Shown here piece by piece: positions 34,012 through 38,301 of a stretch of 38,301 nt of DNA. The notes beneath the pieces were generated by a model. It saw nothing but the letters and a program-made list of their open reading frames with translations, was not told the origin of the DNA and did no database searches. Each line of letters begins with the position of its first letter. Positions within the stretch are counted from its first letter, which is position 1. The position numbers and the translations under genes were made by a program. The stretch comes from Flavobacteriaceae bacterium. Lineage in GTDB: Bacteria; Bacteroidota; Bacteroidia; Flavobacteriales; Flavobacteriaceae. The stretch spans positions 1-38,301 of the forward strand of contig JAGXIE010000015.1 of NCBI GenBank assembly GCA_024635765.1. The letters are read 5' to 3'.

Positions 34012-35130
34012 ATGCAGCAAAAAGTAGCATTAATAACAGGAGTTACTGGACAAGATGGTGCTTATTTAAGCGAGTTCCTTCTTAAGAAAGGATACATTGT
34101 TCATGGTATTAAACGTAGGACATCGATGTTTAATACAGATAGAATTGATCACATATATCAAGACCCACATGTAGAGGATCGCAGCTTCGTACTTCACTAT
34201 GGCGATCTGACAGATAGTACCAATCTTATTAGAATTATTCAAGAAGTAAGACCTGACGAAATATATAACTTGGCAGCCATGAGCCATGTACAAGTTTCAT
34301 TTGAAATCCCTGAATATACAGCTAATATTGATGGCATTGGAACTTTGAGATTGCTTGAAGCCATTAGAATATTGGGGCTTGAGAAAAAAACAAGAATTTA
34401 CCAAGCTTCTACATCCGAGCTTTATGGAAAGGTCCAAGAAGTACCACAAACAGAGACCACACCATTTTATCCAAGAAGCCCTTACGCTGTTGCAAAAATG
34501 TACGCATTCTGGATTACGGTTAACTACCGCGAAGCTTATAATATTTATGCCTGTAACGGGATATTGTTCAATCACGAATCCCCAATTAGGGGCGAGACTT
34601 TTGTGACAAGAAAGATTACAAGAGCCACTTCTAAAATTGTATTGGGATTACAGGACAAGGTGTATTTAGGAAATCTTGATGCACAACGTGATTGGGGACA
34701 CGCAAAAGATTATATAAGAATGATGTGGATGATCCTTCAAGCAGACACACCAGAAGACTGGGTGATTGCAACTGGCAAGACAACCTCGGTAAGAGATTTT
34801 GTAAAAATGTCATTCGCTCATGTTGGAATTGAATTAGAATTTAAAGGCCAGGGTGTTGAGGAAAAAGGCTACGTCAAAGCATGCAATAATGCCGATTATC
34901 AGCTGCCATTAGGAAAAGAAGTAGTTGCCGTAGATAAAACCTACCACAGACCAACTGAAGTTGATTTATTAATAGGTGACGCCACAAAAGCAAAGGAAAA
35001 ATTAGGCTGGGTGCCAGAATATGATTTAGCGGCTTTGGTTAATGACATGATGGCTAGCGATATCAAGCTCATGAAAAAACAGCAGTTTCTTAAGGATAAT
35101 GGCTACACTATTAAAAATTACTTTGAATAA
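34012..35130 (+). CDS. gmd: GDP-mannose 4,6-dehydratase
   Basis: Gmd converts GDP-mannose to GDP-4-keto-6-deoxymannose, the first step to GDP-L-fucose and related sugars. The protein has 372 residues. The NADP-binding [20 protein letters not shown] is at residues 8-27. [15 protein letters not shown], the [11 protein letters not shown] motif and the catalytic [10 protein letters not shown] (Y-x-x-x-K) are present, and [20 protein letters not shown] follows. It ends 4 bp before the fcl start. Product GDP-L-fucose, GDP-rhamnose or perosamine depends on the next enzymes; fcl points to fucose. Confidence 0.98.
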   Translation: MQQKVALITGVTGQDGAYLSEFLLKKGYIVHGIKRRTSMFNTDRIDHIYQDPHVEDRSFVLHYGDLTDSTNLIRIIQEVRPDEIYNLAAMSHVQVSFEIPEYTANIDGIGTLRLLEAIRILGLEKKTRIYQASTSELYGKVQEVPQTETTPFYPRSPYAVAKMYAFWITVNYREAYNIYACNGILFNHESPIRGETFVTRKITRATSKIVLGLQDKVYLGNLDAQRDWGHAKDYIRMMWMILQADTPEDWVIATGKTTSVRDFVKMSFAHVGIELEFKGQGVEEKGYVKACNNADYQLPLGKEVVAVDKTYHRPTEVDLLIGDATKAKEKLGWVPEYDLAALVNDMMASDIKLMKKQQFLKDNGYTIKNYFE

Positions 35131-35134
35131 ATTC

Positions 35135-36184
35135 ATGGACAAGAATTCTAAAATTTATGTTGCTGGTCATCGAGGACTTGTTGGAAGCGCACTAATGCAG
35201 AATCTTCAGGCAAAAGGGTACACCAATATTATCACTCGTACACACAGTGAACTCGAACTGACCAAAACTGTAGAGGTTGCCAAATTCTTTGAATCCCAAA
35301 AGCCAGAATATGTTTTTTTAGCAGCGGCCAAAGTTGGCGGCATCGTAGCAAATAATGTTTATCGTGCAGATTTTATTTATGAAAATCTAATGATTCAAAA
35401 TAATGTTATTCATCAAAGTTATGTGAATGGTGTTAAGAAATTACTCTTTTTAGGAAGCACATGTATTTACCCAAAAAACGCTCGCCAACCCATGAAGGAA
35501 GAGTATTTGCTTACCGATACGTTGGAATACACCAATGAACCATATGCTATTGCTAAAATAGCAGGCATTAAAACTTGTGAGAGCTACAATTTGCAATATG
35601 GCACAAATTTTATTTCGGTAATGCCTACCAATCTTTATGGTCCAAATGATAGTTTTGATTTGGAAAAATCACACGTATTACCAGCCTTGGTTCGCAAAAT
35701 ACATTTAGCCAAACTATTGAATGAGTCAAAGTATGATGCAGTATTAAAAGACACGAAATTTGAGACGATTGAAGAAGCGAAGGTCTATTTGTCAAACTTT
35801 GGAGTCAATGAAAACAATGTTGAAATTTGGGGCACCGGAAACCCAAAACGGGAATTTTTATGGTCAAAAGACATGGCCGATGCTTGCGTGTTCATAATGG
35901 AAAACTGTGATTTTAAGGATACACTTTCTAATACAAACAGTGAAATTAGAAACACACACATTAACATTGGTACCGGAAAGGAAATATCCATAAGTGAATT
36001 GGCTTTCAAAATAAAAACCCTTGTTGGTTTTAAGGGGAATTTAATTTTTAATACAGAAAAACCCGATGGAACCATGCGAAAACTAACCGATGTTTCTAAA
36101 CTGAATAAACTGGGTTGGAAGCATTCAGTAGATTTGGACGAAGGATTAAAAAAAGTCTATAATTGGTATCTTAATGATAAGTGA
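35135..36184 (+). CDS. fcl: GDP-L-fucose synthase
   Basis: Fcl (WcaG) epimerises and reduces GDP-4-keto-6-deoxymannose to GDP-L-fucose. It has 349 residues from ATG 35135 (MDKNSKIYVAGHRG), which is preferred to 35099 because that start lies inside gmd and adds 12 unrelated residues. The GHRGLVGSAL loop, LGSTCIYPKNARQPM and the catalytic YAIAKIAGIK are present. An insert of about 30 residues (near 200-235, KDTKFETIEEAKVYLSNFG) makes it longer than the E. coli enzyme (321); I think this is usual in Bacteroidetes. It overlaps cysQ by 11 bp. Confidence 0.96.
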   Translation: MDKNSKIYVAGHRGLVGSALMQNLQAKGYTNIITRTHSELELTKTVEVAKFFESQKPEYVFLAAAKVGGIVANNVYRADFIYENLMIQNNVIHQSYVNGVKKLLFLGSTCIYPKNARQPMKEEYLLTDTLEYTNEPYAIAKIAGIKTCESYNLQYGTNFISVMPTNLYGPNDSFDLEKSHVLPALVRKIHLAKLLNESKYDAVLKDTKFETIEEAKVYLSNFGVNENNVEIWGTGNPKREFLWSKDMADACVFIMENCDFKDTLSNTNSEIRNTHINIGTGKEISISELAFKIKTLVGFKGNLIFNTEKPDGTMRKLTDVSKLNKLGWKHSVDLDEGLKKVYNWYLNDK

Positions 36185-36974
36185 CATTTTAAAAATAGCG
36201 ATAAAAGCATCACTGGAAGCGGGAGAAATCATTATGAAAATCTACGACACTGCTTTTGAGGTAAAATTGAAAGACGACAAATCGCCTTTGACCGAAGCAG
36301 ATAAACAAGCAAATGAGATCATAAATTCGTATCTTCAACCTACTAATATTCCAATAATCAGTGAGGAAAATCGACAAACAGAGTATTCGATAAGAAAAAA
36401 TTGGCAAACCTGTTGGGTTGTGGATCCAGTTGATGGCACTAAAGAATTTATCAAACGCAATGGAGAATTTACGGTAAATATAGCCTTGGTGACCAACCAA
36501 AAACCTGTTTTAGGTGTCATTTATGTTCCTGCTGTTAAAGTTTTGTATGTCGCGGATGTCAATGCCAAAATTGCTTTTAAAGCAGAATTAGATTCGCATA
36601 AAAGCACGATTGACAGTATTATGAAAATCGCCCAACCTATAAAGCCTCAAAGAGTTAGCGAAGAATTAGTAAGGGTCGTTGGTAGTCGTTCTCACATGAA
36701 TCAAGAAACAATCGATTTCATAGATACTTTAAAGCAGGGTGGTAATGACGTTGAAATCGTCTCAAAAGGAAGCTCATTAAAATTTTGCTTAATCGCTGAA
36801 GGCAACGCAGATGTTTATCCAAGATATGCGCCTACAATGGAGTGGGACACAGCAGCTGGTCAGGCAGTCTGCAATGCTGTAGGTGTTGCCGTTATTTCCA
36901 AAGAAACAAATAAACCGTTGCTCTATAATAAAGAAAACTTACTGAATCCTTGGTTCTTGGTATCAAAACAATGA
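36174..36974 (+). CDS. cysQ: 3'(2'),5'-bisphosphate nucleotidase
   Basis: CysQ removes the 3'-phosphate from PAP (and PAPS), recycling the by-product of sulfotransfer. It is a Mg-dependent, Li-sensitive phosphatase of the inositol monophosphatase superfamily with 266 residues. Metal-site motifs visible are ISEEN (about residues 62-66), VVDPVDGTKEFIKRNGEF (about 82-99) and EWDTAAGQAV near 222-231. It sits between fcl and the DUF2061/cysC/cysD genes and overlaps both neighbours, implying PAP turnover is coupled to PAPS production. Confidence 0.95.
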   Translation: MISDILKIAIKASLEAGEIIMKIYDTAFEVKLKDDKSPLTEADKQANEIINSYLQPTNIPIISEENRQTEYSIRKNWQTCWVVDPVDGTKEFIKRNGEFTVNIALVTNQKPVLGVIYVPAVKVLYVADVNAKIAFKAELDSHKSTIDSIMKIAQPIKPQRVSEELVRVVGSRSHMNQETIDFIDTLKQGGNDVEIVSKGSSLKFCLIAEGNADVYPRYAPTMEWDTAAGQAVCNAVGVAVISKETNKPLLYNKENLLNPWFLVSKQ

Positions 36975-37378
36975 AGGACAGCTCAAGAAAGCGACATATT
37001 GCCAAAGCCATTACCTGGAGAATCGTTGGAACCATAGATACCATTGTTCTATCATGGATTATTTCTGGTAACCCATTCACAGGTCTAAAAATCGGATTCG
37101 CTGAAGTAGCTACAAAAATGATTTTATATTATCTTCATGAACGGATTTGGTTTAAGATTTATTTTAAAAACAGCAACAAAAGGCATATTTTAAAGACTAT
37201 CACGTGGCGTGTTGTGGGTACTTTGGACACAATGATTTTGGCTTGGCTGATTACAGGAAGTCCAATTACAGGTTTCAAAATAGGAGTAGCAGAAGTGCTT
37301 ACCAAAATGCTGCTTTATTTCTTGCACGAAAAAGTATGGCACAAAACGGATTTTGGTCTAGAAAAACGCATGAATTAA
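36971..37378 (+). CDS. Duplicated DUF2061 membrane protein
   Basis: This 135-residue protein is made of two DUF2061 units: residues 8-62 (RHIAKAITWRIVGTIDT onward) and 71-125 (RHILKTITWRVVGTLDT onward). By my alignment 36 of 55 positions are identical. Each unit has a T-W-R-x-V-G-T-x-D-T motif, a hydrophobic stretch, a P-x-T-G-x-K-I-G turn and a second hydrophobic stretch ending Y-x-L-H-E. I predict four membrane segments. DUF2061 has no known function. ATG 36971 forms an ATGA with the cysQ stop, and cysC follows after 6 bp, so a role in sulfate activation or transport is likely but unproven. Confidence 0.88.
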   Translation: MKDSSRKRHIAKAITWRIVGTIDTIVLSWIISGNPFTGLKIGFAEVATKMILYYLHERIWFKIYFKNSNKRHILKTITWRVVGTLDTMILAWLITGSPITGFKIGVAEVLTKMLLYFLHEKVWHKTDFGLEKRMN

Positions 37379-37384
37379 TAGAGA

Positions 37385-37987
37385 ATGGAAAAGAATATAT
37401 TTGATCAAGACTACCAAATCTCTGTAAGTGAAAGAAGAGAAATGAATGGCCACAATTCATTTTTGTTATGGTTTACAGGTCTTTCAGGATCTGGGAAATC
37501 TACTATCGCCAATAAAGTGGAAGAAGCACTTCACCTAAAGGGAGTCAAGACGTATTCACTTGATGGAGACAATATAAGAAAAGGACTTAATAATGATCTC
37601 ACCTTTTCTCCAGAAGACAGAACGGAAAATATTCGTAGAATTGCAGAAATAGCTAATCTTATGATTGATGCTGGTTTGGTGGTGCTGGCCGCATTTGTCT
37701 CACCATATAAAAAAGACCGTGAGAGCATCAAAAATATTGTTAAAGATGTTAATTTTGTCGAGATCTATATCAATACGAGCATAGAAGAATGTGAACGACG
37801 TGATGTCAAAGGGCTTTACAAGAAAGCAAGGACTGGCAAAATTAATAACATGACGGGTATTTCAGCCCCTTATGAAGCTCCCGAACATCCGGATATTGAA
37901 ATTCTTACCGAAAAGGAATCAGTAGAGAATGCTGTAAAAAGAATAATGGATCATATAACACCGAAATTAGAACTGAACGATGAGTAA
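37385..37987 (+). CDS. cysC: Adenylylsulfate (APS) kinase
   Basis: CysC phosphorylates APS to PAPS, the activated sulfate donor. It has 200 residues, with Walker A GLSGSGKST at 32-40, the substrate-binding LDGDNIRKGLNNDL and SPEDRTENIRRIAE regions, FVSPYKKDRE, and the lid-type KGLYKKARTGKINNMTGI stretch with YEAPEHPDI after it. It is a stand-alone kinase, not fused to CysN. cysD starts 8 bp inside it, so the two are coupled. Confidence 0.97.
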   Translation: MEKNIFDQDYQISVSERREMNGHNSFLLWFTGLSGSGKSTIANKVEEALHLKGVKTYSLDGDNIRKGLNNDLTFSPEDRTENIRRIAEIANLMIDAGLVVLAAFVSPYKKDRESIKNIVKDVNFVEIYINTSIEECERRDVKGLYKKARTGKINNMTGISAPYEAPEHPDIEILTEKESVENAVKRIMDHITPKLELNDE

Positions 37988-38301
37988 ATATTATCTTAAT
38001 TATTTAGACGAATTAGAAAGTGAAGCAATTTTTGTTTTAAGAGAAGTCTGTGCGCAGTTTCAAAACCCAGTGATTTTATTTTCAGGAGGAAAAGATTCAA
38101 TTGTTGTGACCCATTTGGCCAGAAAAGCCTTCTTTCCTGCTAAAATACCGTTTTCTTTAATGCATGTCGATACTGGACATAATTTTCCTGAAACAATTAA
38201 GTTTAGAGATGATTTGATAAATGATTTAGGTTTAAACCTAATTGTAGGCTCTGTTCAAGAATCTATAGATAATGGTCGAGTTGCTGAAGAAAAAGGCAAG
38301 A
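37980..38301 (+). CDS. cysD: Sulfate adenylyltransferase subunit 2, 5' part (3' end outside window)
   Basis: CysD is the catalytic subunit that, with the GTPase CysN, makes APS from sulfate and ATP. The first 107 residues are present and open to the window edge. The N-terminus MSKYYLNYLDELESEAIFVL is followed by the PP-loop SGGKDS at residues 35-40 (ILFSGGKDSIVVTHLA), then MHVDTGHNFPETIKFRD, both CysD signatures. The ATG overlaps the cysC end by 8 bp. CysN would be expected just beyond the right edge. Confidence 0.95.
   Translation, partial: MSKYYLNYLDELESEAIFVLREVCAQFQNPVILFSGGKDSIVVTHLARKAFFPAKIPFSLMHVDTGHNFPETIKFRDDLINDLGLNLIVGSVQESIDNGRVAEEKGK

Noticed and set aside
1..38301. A new defence, mobile or secondary-metabolite system
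   Set aside because: I found no transposase, integrase, nuclease/ATPase cassette, biosynthetic synthase or composition shift; the genes are mostly conserved housekeeping and envelope genes.

Overview
The window is a stretch of core chromosome from a low-GC member of the Bacteroidetes, most likely the family Flavobacteriaceae. Four things point there. The gene content includes a DUF4175 protein, a bacterial GH3 protein, a DUF4837 lipoprotein and an OmpH/Skp-like lipoprotein. Many genes have a Bacteroidetes-type -7 box (TAnnTTTG) and no clear Shine-Dalgarno sequence. TTG and GTG starts are frequent. The gene order around ybeY and mnmG is one I associate with flavobacteria. I see no insertion sequence, phage, CRISPR array, toxin-antitoxin pair or recognisable defence island.

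Layout, left to right. 1-7.4 kb: the 3' part of rnr, a LysE-type exporter, tRNA-Cys(GCA) with its own terminator, a folB/zinc-ribbon pair, glnS with a C-terminal extension, a DUF1761 membrane protein, a GNAT/FemAB-like acyltransferase and a small protein. 7.6-12 kb: an SPFH/band-7 protein, divergent from an outer-membrane beta-barrel protein, then gltX and an AlkB-type membrane di-iron hydroxylase on the minus strand. 12.2-19.7 kb: a very large DUF4175 protein overlapping ybeY, then mnmG bracketed by two near-perfect parS-like palindromes, a SAM methyltransferase and an OmpH/Skp-like lipoprotein. 19.8-25.3 kb: holB (minus), pgk, an MltD-like transglycosylase overlapping a DUF4837 lipoprotein, and tatA (minus). 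25.4-29.5 kb: an M23 peptidase, a GH3-family protein and a 562-residue protein whose C-terminal half looks like a nucleoside phosphorylase/nucleosidase.

29.5-38.3 kb is a long, tightly packed plus-strand cluster for surface polysaccharide and sulfate activation. It holds a Wzz-like chain-length protein, rfbB-rfbA-rfbC-rfbD (dTDP-L-rhamnose), then after a 100-bp gap with candidate promoters gmd-fcl (GDP-L-fucose), cysQ, a duplicated DUF2061 membrane protein, cysC and the start of cysD. Genes overlap or lie a few bases apart. Activated deoxysugars and PAPS metabolism are therefore probably co-expressed, which suggests a sulfated, rhamnose/fucose-containing exopolysaccharide.

Most of the window is ordinary housekeeping. 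The points most worth a second look are the parS-like pair at mnmG, the joining of sulfate activation to deoxysugar synthesis with a duplicated DUF2061 protein inside it, the uncharacterised nucleosidase-like protein beside GH3, the C-terminal extension of GlnRS, and palindromic repeats at convergent gene junctions.
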